From the NCBI GenBank assembly GCA_041394325.1, contig JAWKIJ010000001.1:2728001-2792000 (forward strand): a stretch of DNA of 64,000 nt, given 5' to 3'. Origin of the DNA: JAWKIJ01 sp041394325 (GTDB lineage Bacteria > Actinomycetota > Acidimicrobiia > Acidimicrobiales > Microtrichaceae). Positions 53,948 through 62,651 of the stretch are shown piece after piece (within the stretch, counting starts at the first letter, position 1; each line of letters opens with the position of its first letter). The position numbers and the translations under genes were made by a program. The notes below the pieces were generated by a model. That model was given only the letters and a program-made list of their open reading frames with translations, was not told where the DNA came from and searched no databases.

Positions 53948-56200
53948 TGCGTGTGTTGCGCGCCCCGCGTCGGGCGGCCAGGGTTCACCCCCGCGTGAGC
54001 GGGGACGGGGAGGACCGGTTCGACGGTTGCCGACCGGAGCCGGGGTTCACCCCGCGTGAGCGGGGACGGGCGACACGTACGACCCGTCCAGTCCGGCGAA
54101 CGGGGTTCACCCCCGTGTGAGCGGGGACGGGCTCGACCGGCGGGTGTTTGGGCGTACGGTCGGGGGTTCACCCCCGCGTGAGCGGGGACGGGGAACGGCG
54201 TGGCGGTGTGAGCGCTGCCGCGACGGGTTCACCCCCGCGTGAGCGGGGACGGGCGGGCCTTCCACACCCGGAACGCCTTGTCCTTGGGTTCACCCCCGCG
54301 TGAGCGGGGACGGGCACGGTCGAGTGCTCGCATCGGGTGGCACCGTTGGGTTCACCCCCGCGTGAGCGGGACGGGCTCAAGGCATGGGTGGATCTGGCGA
54401 TCGAGATGAGGTTCACCCCCGCGTGAGCGGGACGGGGTGGGTCCGCGGCGGCGCCGTCGGTCATCGTCGTGGGTTCACCCCCGCGTGAGCGGGGACGGGA
54501 AGCTCGTCGCGTTCGCTGGTTGTGGCGTCAAGAGGTTCACCCCCGCGTGAGCGGGGACGGGGGTATCGCGTAGAACCCCGACGGATTAGCCCAGGGTTCA
54601 CCCCCACGTGAGCGGGGACGGGTGCAAGAGGAAGCCGCCGAATCCGCCGGTGCCGGGTTCACCCCGCGTGAGCGGGGACGGGCCACTTTTCCGGCCATAC
54701 CGGAGGTCGTACGCCAAGGTTCACCCCCGCGTGAGCGGGGACGGGGACGGCAATGCGTACGACACGCACCGCGGAAGGGGGTTCACCCCCGCGTGAGCGG
54801 GGACGGGTATATCGAACCATCCTCGACATACCGTCACCCGGGGTTCACCCCCGCGTGAGCGGGGACGGGCACGATCGTCATGTCGATATGCGCTGATTGC
54901 GGGGTTCACCCCCGCGTGAGCGGGGACGGGCGCAGCCCCCCGGTCGGGACAGGACACGCCACGGGTTCACCCCCGCGTGAGCGGGGACGGGTGGGTCCCG
55001 AGGTTGGGTGGTTCGACTTGTCGGGTTCACCCCGCGTGAGCGGGGACGGGCTCTCGTCGAAGCGAGACAGCCGCACCCGCTCGGGTTCACCCCGCGTGAG
55101 CGGGGACGGGCCAGGTGCTGGCCGCGGCGATCTGGTGGATTGCGGGTTCACCCCGCGTGAGCGGGGACGGGTTCAGTCCCGGCGACCCACACCACCCCAC
55201 ATGGTGGTTCACCCCGCGTGAGCGGGACGGGACACACGCACCGTCGGGTCCGCACGGCGAACCGCGGGTTCACCCCCGCGTGAGCGGGGACGGGCGGGCC
55301 TTCCACACCCGGAACGCCTTGTTCTTGGGTTCACCCCCGCGTGAGCGGGGACGGGGTACAGACGACCACGGTGGTGGTCGGTGATGGGTTCACCCCGCGT
55401 GAGCGGGACGGGCCGTTGCCGTCGCCGTAGCCGTAGCCGTAGCCGGGTTCACCCCCGCGTGAGCGGGGACGGGAGTGCCTCCGCAGGCGACGGGCGACCC
55501 GTCGGCGGGTTCACCCCCGCGTGAGCGGGGACGGGACCCGGAAGGCGCACATCGGCGCACGAAACACAGGGTTCACCCCGCGTGAGCGGGGACGGGCATG
55601 TGGCGTCACGCCGACCCGATGCATTTCGAGGGTTCACCCCCGCGTGAGCGGGGACGGGCCCGTCGGGATGATGCCCGACATCGACACACAGGGTTCACCC
55701 CCGCGTGAGCGGGGACGGGCATCGTCGCGAACTTGTCGGTCTCCCACGTCATGGGTTCACCCCCGCGTGAGCGGGGACGGGTGGCGCGGCTGGGATCGCG
55801 TCGGCGGACCCGGGTTCACCCGCGTGAGCGGGGACGGGTACAAGGTGGGGCCGGTCGCCCAGTGGAACACGGGTTCACCCCCGCGTGAGCGGGGACGGGC
55901 TTGGTATCGGTGTCGTCGTTCGCCCCATGGGTTCACCCCCGCGTGAGCGGGGACGGGTCGGCCAGATGATGGCGCGCGCGTGTGTGCGGGGGTTCACCCC
56001 CGCGTGAGCGGGGACGGGTGACCGTAACGCCAGTACGGTCGACGGTTTCGTGGGTTCACCCCCGCGTGAGCGGGGACGGGTTGTGCGGGCGTCGGGTGGT
56101 GATGGTGGTGTGGTTCACCCCCGCGTGAGCGGGGACGGGTTCTGTCCGTCGAGCGGCGTGGAATCCCTCGCGGGTTCACCCCCGCGTGAGCGGGGACGGG

Positions 56201-56293
56201 AACGTGCGCACCATCAGTTCACCGGTGTCGTAGGGTTCACCCCCGCGTGAGCGGGGACGGGAACGTGCGCACCATCAGTTCACCGGTGTCGTA
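56201..56293. repeat. Tandem duplicate spacer near the cas2 end
   Basis: The spacer beginning AACGTGCGCACC is identical at 56201-56232 and 56262-56293, separated by one repeat. This is most simply a one-unit duplication by recombination or replication slippage. Confidence 0.95.
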
Positions 56294-56694
56294 GGGTTCA
56301 CCCCCGCGTGAGCGGGGACGGGATACGACGTTTCGTCAGCTGGTGACCGAGTACGGGTTCACCCCCGCGTGAGCGGGGACGGGTCATCGCCAACGAACCC
56401 GACGGAGCCGAAGACGGGTTCACCCCCGCGTGAGCGGGGACGGGCTCACCTGCCGCGGGCGAGGCCGATGTCGTCGTGGGTTCACCCCGCGTGAGCGGGG
56501 ACGGGCGTTGGATAAGTCGCTTGTGTTGCCGCGGCCCGGGGTTCACCCCGCGTGAGCGGGGACGGGCGCCGAGCAGCTCGTGGCCGAGGTGCGGCGCGCG
56601 GGTCACCCCGCGTGAGCGGGGACGGGAGAGGTCGATGGGTACTTGTAGTTGGTGGGCGGTGGTTCACCCCGCGTGAGCGGGGACGGGGCTTCTC

Positions 56695-56985
56695 TCAGGA
56701 AGTCTGGCCCGGCTTGATCACCGGTAGTGGCAACCCATCGAAATCGCGGATGTCGAGGGTGGGATGGTTATGCGTTCGGAGGGTGAATCCAAGCTCGTTC
56801 CCGCCGGAGAAAACGCCGACGGCATGGCCTTCGGCCGAGTATCGCTCGACCTGTCTCCACAGATGGTCAGCGAGTCGACGCGACACCGTCCCCGCGAACA
56901 GACCACTCTCGAGTTCGAGGAGGTACCGCGACAGATAGCCGGTGAGCGAGGCAGGGATTGCGGTCGTCTTGATCAGGAGCACCAT
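56695..56985 (-). CDS. cas2: CRISPR-associated endonuclease Cas2, type I-E
   Basis: This is a 96-residue Cas2e protein: MVLLIKTTAIPASLTGYLSR, FAGTVSRRLADHLW, and the C-terminal GNELGFTLRTHNHP and DFDGLPL segments. Cas2 forms the dimer that holds two Cas1 dimers in the spacer-integration complex. It starts 3 bp after the cas1 stop. Its own stop lies only 7 bp from the first CRISPR repeat, leaving no room for a normal leader between them. Confidence 0.96.
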   Translation of the reverse strand: MVLLIKTTAIPASLTGYLSRYLLELESGLFAGTVSRRLADHLWRQVERYSAEGHAVGVFSGGNELGFTLRTHNHPTLDIRDFDGLPLPVIKPGQTS

Positions 56986-56988
56986 CCC

Positions 56989-57903
56989 TCACCGGTCCTC
57001 CTGACTCCAACCGCCCTCAACATAGCCACCCTCTCCAATGATCACGTTCTTGTCCTCGGACCCCACATCACCGAAGAGGCCCGTGATGACTCGGACCATG
57101 TCGGCGTGGATTCGCAGATCGGCCAGATACGACCTCATCGATCGGCGCACATCGCCGCCGGGATCGGAGGATTCCGCACACGCGAATGCAGAAGGGATCG
57201 AACTCCTCGTCTTGTACAGATCAGCAAGGTCGAGAGCAAACGCCCTCACGTTTCCGGCGTGGATGAAGCCGAGCGCAGGGCTGAGTCCAAGCGCGCCGAT
57301 AACCGCCCCAGCGGTGTCGTAGAGCATCGCATTCGCGACATTGAGCGCGATGTTGACCGGATCGAGGTCCTCAGCTCTCTGCCTGCGCCGCCACTCCGGG
57401 AGGTCGTGAATCCGTCGGAACCGCTCATAGCAGTGCCGCACCCGCGCTCCCTCGAGACCACGAAGGGTGTCGAGGTCCGTGTCGGATGGGACCTCATCGG
57501 ACGGGAACCGCTCGAGGAACAGACGACGCGCGATCCGGTGACGTTGCTCGACGTCCGCCCATGCTGCCGCCTGCGCCTCCGCAAGGCCGGACGAGCTGGT
57601 GAGCGGTCGGACCGTCGCCGACGCACCGACCCCTTCGACACCCGTCCACACCACCGTCGTTCCGTGCCGGGCCAGCGTCAGGGCCGCGGACTGGGAGATC
57701 GACGTTCCCGCTCCGAGGAAGAGCACCAAGGTCGAGGCGCACGGAATCCGGACGTTCCCACCCGTCGAGTAGGCAACGACACCGGTCTCGTCCTGGCGAA
57801 TGACCGCGCCATCCAGGTAGAGAAACGACACGCGATCCGCGACCCGCGGAAGGTCAACCACCCGAGGAAAGGAAAGCTCCCGGGTCTCGCGGAGCCAAGT
57901 CAT
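56989..57903 (-). CDS. cas1: CRISPR-associated integrase Cas1, type I-E
   Basis: The 304-residue protein starts at the ATG at 57903, overlapping the cas6e stop (ATGA); the open frame upstream is a shadow. The N-terminal beta domain (RVSFLYLDGAVIRQDETGVV) is followed by the helical catalytic domain. The metal-binding Glu is in GLEGARVRHCYERF. The His/Asp set is in GFIHAGNVRAFALDLADLYK, matching the HxGxxxxFxxDxxD pattern. Cas1 catalyses spacer insertion with Cas2. The protein ends in an acidic/Gly-rich tail (IGEGGYVEGGWSQED) typical of Cas1e. Confidence 0.97.
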   Translation of the reverse strand: MTWLRETRELSFPRVVDLPRVADRVSFLYLDGAVIRQDETGVVAYSTGGNVRIPCASTLVLFLGAGTSISQSAALTLARHGTTVVWTGVEGVGASATVRPLTSSSGLAEAQAAAWADVEQRHRIARRLFLERFPSDEVPSDTDLDTLRGLEGARVRHCYERFRRIHDLPEWRRRQRAEDLDPVNIALNVANAMLYDTAGAVIGALGLSPALGFIHAGNVRAFALDLADLYKTRSSIPSAFACAESSDPGGDVRRSMRSYLADLRIHADMVRVITGLFGDVGSEDKNVIIGEGGYVEGGWSQEDR

Positions 57904-58484
57904 GAGGCTGGAACCGCGCTGAGCAGCCCACACCCATATGCCTTGGCCCTCCCGATGCCGTGAACCAAGACGTGCAGTGCACGTTCCGAGTCCGTAATCC
58001 GGGCCGTACCCGCCAACGATGCGAGGCGAAGCTGTGGTTGGGGACCCGCCTTCGCCCGGCGTTCGGTCGTCCCCATGAGGTGGGCCTCGAAGGGCTCCTG
58101 AATCTCGAGGCCGGATCGTTCTGCCAGCACAGCCCACCATGCCGGAATCGCAGCGCTCGACAAGCGGCGCTCCGTCCGACCAGTCCGCTCCACTGCCGCC
58201 ACGTCTATCCGGTACTGAATCACCCGAGCGGCCGTAATCAGGCCGAGGTCGGCCGTCCTCACCTCTCCCTTGAGAGACGCCAGTTGATGGTCCGACGGCG
58301 GCGTGGTCGATTGCACCAGAATGCGGCTGAACGCAGGCTCGATGCGAAACAACACAGCCGCTTCGGATCTGGCGTGGTCGCCCAGTGGGGGGAACAGCCC
58401 CATCACGGTGCGGTGCGCAACCTGATGATGGCTGCGGGAGCGGCCCGCACGGGCGAGGGGAACGGTACTGAGAAAGACCTTCAT
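57900..58484 (-). CDS. cas6e: CRISPR RNA endonuclease Cas6e
   Basis: I chose the ATG at 58484 (MKVFLSTVPL), which overlaps the cas5 stop, giving 194 residues. The protein has two ferredoxin-like halves. The N-terminal VAHRTVMGLFP region supplies the probable catalytic His. The C-terminal Gly-rich loop is VLVHGIGRAKAYGCGLLSAV. Cas6e cuts the precursor at the 3' base of each repeat hairpin and stays bound to the mature crRNA as part of Cascade. It sits between cas5 and cas1 with 4-nt overlaps on both sides. Confidence 0.95.
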   Translation of the reverse strand: MKVFLSTVPLARAGRSRSHHQVAHRTVMGLFPPLGDHARSEAAVLFRIEPAFSRILVQSTTPPSDHQLASLKGEVRTADLGLITAARVIQYRIDVAAVERTGRTERRLSSAAIPAWWAVLAERSGLEIQEPFEAHLMGTTERRAKAGPQPQLRLASLAGTARITDSERALHVLVHGIGRAKAYGCGLLSAVPAS

Positions 58485-59227
58485 GTCCTGGCCTCCTGAA
58501 ACCACTGGGCGAGTCCCGTCGGATCAGCGCCCACGATCTCGACGTTCGGCAGGCGAAAACCCGAGACGACATCCGCGGCCCACCGCCGACCGGGCAACGG
58601 CCGTGTCATCGAGGTGGAACCGACCGTCGGGTCCCAACCACGTCGCGCCGCCTCTGCCGCGAGCGCGCCACTCAAGGCAACGGAGAGGTGCTCCGGGGGA
58701 CCGCCAGAACACATGACCGGCGCAGTACAGAGCACGTCGAGCGGGTGCACCGGAACGACCCCAAGGGTGAACGGTTCTGTCGGGGGACATGACCGGCGAC
58801 CGAGACACAGATGCCAGCGAGGATGTTCGAGCGCCGCGGCGATGCGGTCGACCAGCCCGGCCTCATCGGGCTCCGGGACGGCCATCACCACCAGGAACGC
58901 GGCATCCGACAGATACCACCGAACGGACATGATCGTCTCGGCATAGGCCGTTCCGGTGGCCTTGAACGCCGGGCCGGCCGTCGTGTTGTGAAGGTCGCGG
59001 ACAAGATCGCCTGGCCGGTCAACACGAACCGCCAACTCGACTCGATCCAGAGCGCTCAACAGTTCCTGATCTCCATCCCGCGGATCCCCAAGCGCAGCTC
59101 GAACCATCCCCAGGACACCGGATCTCGTGGGGGTCGGTCCGGTTTCACGGACCCCCAGCTTGGAATGCGCACCCCATGACTGGAGCGGCCCGTGCAAGGC
59201 CAGTCCGAGCGTGCGACTCAGCTCCAT
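58481..59227 (-). CDS. cas5e: Cascade subunit Cas5e
   Basis: The 248-residue protein opens with LGLALHGPLQSWGAHSKLGV and RETGPTPTRSGVLGMVRAAL, the conserved Cas5 start containing the PTxSGVxG block. Later it has EPFTLGVVPVHPLD and the Gly/Pro-rich loops of the family. In type I-E Cas5 caps the 5' handle of the crRNA and contacts Cas8e. The gene overlaps cas7 by 10 bp and cas6e by 4 bp. Confidence 0.95.
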   Translation of the reverse strand: MELSRTLGLALHGPLQSWGAHSKLGVRETGPTPTRSGVLGMVRAALGDPRDGDQELLSALDRVELAVRVDRPGDLVRDLHNTTAGPAFKATGTAYAETIMSVRWYLSDAAFLVVMAVPEPDEAGLVDRIAAALEHPRWHLCLGRRSCPPTEPFTLGVVPVHPLDVLCTAPVMCSGGPPEHLSVALSGALAAEAARRGWDPTVGSTSMTRPLPGRRWAADVVSGFRLPNVEIVGADPTGLAQWFQEART

Positions 59228-60441
59228 TGGGCCGCCATCTCGTCGAGCAGCCCAGGAAGCGTCGGATGCTTTGTGATCCCGTCCGGCACACCGTTCCCGT
59301 CCGAGGTATCGAGGTCGAGGTGAGTGACGATGTGCCGCTCGGCCTCGCCACCGAGCATCGTGTCGACTCGTCCCGCGAACTCGACAAGCCGACGCGCGGA
59401 CGCAAGCCCCAGCCCGGCATCTCTCACGGGAACCGGGGCCTCGAATGCCGAGGCATACGAGAGCGAGCGATCGCGGAGCTCTGCAAGCACAAGGAGAGGC
59501 GGCTCGTGATTCGCGGTGACGTTCTGTTTGCCCGACGGCAAGGCCAACACCATGGCCTGCAGCAACGCCCGGGCGGCGGCAACGTCGAGAGCAGCGGCGT
59601 TGGCGGCCAGGTCGTCCACGTTGATGCTCAGGTATCGGTAGTACACCCCGCCGGTGAACTGCGCGAGTCCCAGGTGACCTGCTCCCTGGGAATCGCGCTG
59701 TGCGTTCCGCACATCGTCGACGGCCGTGAAGTAGTCGATCTGGTGGGCCATCTCGTGGGTGGTGAGGGCATGCGCAACCTGGACCGCCGCATCGACCGAC
59801 GCGCCGACGGCATTCGCGTACATCCGCCCGAACGCCGCCACCGTCAAATCAGTCGGCCCGAATCCATGCTCCCGGAGTTGTCGGAGCTTGCCTCCATTTC
59901 GGTCCAAACGCTTCGTAAGGTCGCCTCCGCTCTTCTTCGCGGCCAGGGGTGCCAGCTCGTCCCAGTCCTCCGCCAGAATGTCGGCCAGCGTGTCGAGGTC
60001 TGCGCTTGTGAACCAGGCCAACACATCCTTCTTCTCGCGATTCCCCGCGTCCGCGGTGGGTTCCGAGTCGTCGGCAGCATCGGTTTCGTAGGCTTTGTGG
60101 GCGCCCTCGGTCTTGGGATTGCTGACCGTGAACGAAGCGACGAGGACCCACGCTGCCACCCACATGGCCCGCCTCGTCTGCTCGTCTGCGTCGGCGAACT
60201 CCGGACGCTCCACGAGGTGGTCCACCAGCTTCGGCGCAAGTCCGGCAGGCGTGGCTCGCCAACTCGCGGCGTCGAGCGCCTTCTCAGTCGCGAGGCGGAT
60301 GGCACGTTTCCAACTCTGACTGGAGATCCGGCCACGCAGCACTCCTCCGTAGAGGGCACTCTTCGGCGCACCGGTGTCATCGCGATTGGGGTTGGCGTAG
60401 CTGAAGGGTTGCAGGATATGCAGGTTGAGGTATCGGGTCAC
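59218..60441 (-). CDS. cas7e: Cascade backbone subunit Cas7e (CasC)
   Basis: The 407-residue protein has the Cas7e beginning YLNLHILQPFSYANPNRDDT, then YGGVLRGRISSQSWKRAIR, a highly conserved RNA-contact region. Further on it has VTANHEPPLLVLAELRDRSL and FTGGVYYRYLSINVDDLAA. Six copies polymerise along the crRNA spacer in Cascade. The acidic insertion near residues 120-150 is somewhat longer than in E. coli. It starts four bases inside the cse2 gene (ATGA). Confidence 0.96.
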   Translation of the reverse strand: MTRYLNLHILQPFSYANPNRDDTGAPKSALYGGVLRGRISSQSWKRAIRLATEKALDAASWRATPAGLAPKLVDHLVERPEFADADEQTRRAMWVAAWVLVASFTVSNPKTEGAHKAYETDAADDSEPTADAGNREKKDVLAWFTSADLDTLADILAEDWDELAPLAAKKSGGDLTKRLDRNGGKLRQLREHGFGPTDLTVAAFGRMYANAVGASVDAAVQVAHALTTHEMAHQIDYFTAVDDVRNAQRDSQGAGHLGLAQFTGGVYYRYLSINVDDLAANAAALDVAAARALLQAMVLALPSGKQNVTANHEPPLLVLAELRDRSLSYASAFEAPVPVRDAGLGLASARRLVEFAGRVDTMLGGEAERHIVTHLDLDTSDGNGVPDGITKHPTLPGLLDEMAAQWS

Positions 60442-60962
60442 GGTTGCTCCTCGAGGGATTGGTCATGGGATGTTGCGCCGGTGAAACCACGTGCCCAACG
60501 AGCACAATCGCAGGTGTGGTCGCTGGGCGTGTCCCAGTGGTGGGCCGCCCACGCAAGGTCGTGCCAGTCGACAGCTCCGCCGCCGGCGTCGATCTGGCTG
60601 AGTGTTGATCGCAGCGTCACGGCGGCAGCGACCCACGGCTGGCGCATCAGGGCGAGGAGGCGGGTGCGCGATGTGTCCTCGGACACGCCGCCCCCATGAC
60701 GACTCGTGGCCTGACCGATCGCGGTTCCGAGGTTGATGCGGCCCCGGTGGGGGATTCGGTGGTACACCCCCGCCATCAGGCAGACATCTCGGACCCGCGG
60801 GTGACAGTTGGTGAGATGCGGGTCGGTGAGGGGCAGTTCGCGGATCGCGCGCTGGGGGAGCGAGAGGTAGACCGCGTAGCGCCCGGCTACGCCGGGTCCG
60901 TCCCTCAGCCCCAGTGTTGATTCCATGAAGTGGTTACCGCCCCGCTCCGGTGAGTCAGTCAT
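60438..60962 (-). CDS. cse2: Cascade small subunit Cse2 (Cas11e)
   Basis: The 174-residue helical protein opens with residues specific to this strain. The family pattern then follows: LSLPQRAIRELPLTDPHLTN, GATGxA-like GTAIGQATSRHGGG, and the C-terminal VDWHDLAWAAHHWDTPSDHT ending ARWARGF. Two Cse2 copies form the inner belly of Cascade that stabilises the R-loop. Its start overlaps the cas8e stop and its stop overlaps the cas7 start. Confidence 0.93.
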   Translation of the reverse strand: MTDSPERGGNHFMESTLGLRDGPGVAGRYAVYLSLPQRAIRELPLTDPHLTNCHPRVRDVCLMAGVYHRIPHRGRINLGTAIGQATSRHGGGVSEDTSRTRLLALMRQPWVAAAVTLRSTLSQIDAGGGAVDWHDLAWAAHHWDTPSDHTCDCARWARGFTGATSHDQSLEEQP

Positions 60963-62651
60963 CGCGATACCTCGCTTGTCGTTGAAGTCGGTGGACGGAG
61001 GGCGCGGCGGAGGAGGCTTCGGGCTTCTGCTGTATGGAAGACACGCGAGGGGTCCAAGCGGTCGACCCGATCGAGCAACTCATCACCCACCTGGCGGGCG
61101 AGTGAGACGACCTCGCTGTCCCACCAGTCAGGCGTGACGGTCGGGCCGTCGCCGCTGACTTCCCCGATGAGTCGCATGGCCAGCACCTCGGCCCGGTCCC
61201 AGAATCGTGCGAGCGCATCTCTGACGATGGCCGGGTCGGGCTCATCACGGCGCGGGTCGACCGGCGTGCCTGACTGGTCGTGTGTGGGGATCCCGGCAAA
61301 CCGCCCCGCCCGACGGATCGACCTCGCAGCTCGGTCCAACACACCACCCTTGTTGAGATGGCGAGCTAGTTCATACACGACTGCAGGGGAAGACATCAGT
61401 TCGTCAGGTAGGGACGAGGCCACCCACCCGTCAAGCACGCGGCCTGTCGCACCGCCGCGGAACCGGCACCCCAGTGTCTCGACAGGGACCGAGACATTGA
61501 ACGCCCGCTCGCTGGGCGGAAGGACCGACCGCTGAGGGTGAGACTCGTTGAACGTCTCTGCGATCGAAGGGGCCTCCCGCCACGCTGACCGCTCCGGGTC
61601 CATCCAGACGAAACGCGGCGCGTCGTCGCCGGCGCGGGTCACCGTGTGTGGGCTGTGCGCTCGGAGCTCCGCTCGAACCTCCTTACGCAGCTCTTTGATC
61701 TCCGACTTCTGATCGGGAGACGGCGGCTCCTGGCGCGCCGCCCGCACGACGTAGCGGACTCGCCCATCCGTTCCAGGGGGGATCAGCAGGGTCGCCTTCG
61801 GGGACCACAACATCCGTTCCAGAGGTGTCAGGTCTCCGATCGGTCTGTCCGCCCCCGAGGGCGACGTCAGCTCTGCCAGAGCGAGGCCAGGGCCGTCGCA
61901 GTCCTCGTAGCGCGTTCGCACAGATCGTCTCCCACAGGTTGCGGCCGCTGCGCATCACGAGGAAGAGCCCGTTGTTGTCGCCATTAGCCGCCGCGTACAA
62001 GCCCTCCGGGGAGTTTCTGTCGCTCGACCCCGGAGCAGCTTGTTCGTTACCCGACTCACCGAAGAAGTGACGTGTGATCACAAGTCGCGCAGCCCGTGCA
62101 GGCTCGACAGAGAACCACCCGTCGATCGGGTCGTGGTCGGCGAGATGATCCCACCAGGTGTGCTTGTCCTTCGCCGGCAGCTCGACCGAAAGCGTCTTGA
62201 CCGTATTGACCGGCACGACCTCTACGACTCCCCCGCTCGCACGCTTCGGACGTGTGACCGCTTTACACACGCGGTCCACCAATTGGGCTTGCTGAAGGAA
62301 CGGGTCGTCGGGGTGGAACAGCCAGAGCCGCTCGCGGCATTCCGCGAAGTACCGCTCAACTCGTGTGGGGTCCGCAGGCGGCGGAGGTTCGTCCAAATGG
62401 CGGTCGGGGCGATCCAGCAACGTCGTACCCACTGCATTGAGGAACAGCCGCATCGCCCACCGTTCGATGTCCGTGTCGGCGACGACATCAGTGATCCGAT
62501 CTTCAGAAAGGAACAGCTCCATCATCCCCAGCATGCGGGTCTCACCGTCCATCACCACGGAGATCCACGGTTCGTCAGCGAGGTTGAAGCTCGCTGTCCT
62601 CATCAAGCAGCGAACGTCGGTGACCGCGATATCGCTGGGATCGCTACTCAT
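60959..62651 (-). CDS. cas8e: Cascade large subunit Cas8e (Cse1), frame broken once
   Basis: The N-terminal half reads from an ATG at 62651 through SFNLADEPWISVVM, LFHPDDPFLQQAQLVDR and GLFLVMRSGRNLWETICAN. At about 61909-61916 the frame breaks and resumes as YEDCDGPGLALAELTSPSG with LTPLERMLWSPKATLLIPP, the rest of the protein ending SRVFHTAEARSLLRRALR. Joined, this gives a Cse1 of about 560 residues, normal for the family. Cas8e recognises the PAM and recruits Cas3. One surplus base (or two missing) explains the break. ATGs at 62651 and 62600 (MRTASFNLADEPW) are both plausible starts. Confidence 0.92.

Larger units (their letters stand above)
53057..56687 (-). CRISPR. Type I-E CRISPR array: 60 repeats, 59 spacers
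   Basis: Sixty 29-nt repeats recur every ~61 bp from 53057 to 56687, with spacers mostly 31-34 nt. In the minus (transcribed) direction the repeat has a 5-nt CCCGT, a 6-bp stem CCCCGC/GCGGGG closed by TCAC, and an 8-nt GTGAACCC. This is the 5-6-4-6-8 layout of E. coli type I-E repeats, so crRNAs should carry GUGAACCC as 5' handle and transcription runs leftward from cas2. Most differences between repeats are in run length (CCCCC read as CCCC or CCC in 14, GGGG as GGG in 4). True substitutions occur in the repeats at 53548, 54103 and 54594. Confidence 0.98.

Noticed and set aside
53057..56687. Small proteins with GFTPRERGRA or VPAHAGVNP repeats
   Set aside because: These are translations of CRISPR repeats in various frames, not genes.
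53057..56687. Array transcribed on the plus strand with its leader at 52.9 kb
   Set aside because: On the plus strand the repeat would have 8 nt before and 5 nt after the hairpin, the reverse of type I-E repeats, and the 3' end would be ACGGG rather than an ACCC-type handle. Minus is favoured, though the missing leader keeps the question open.
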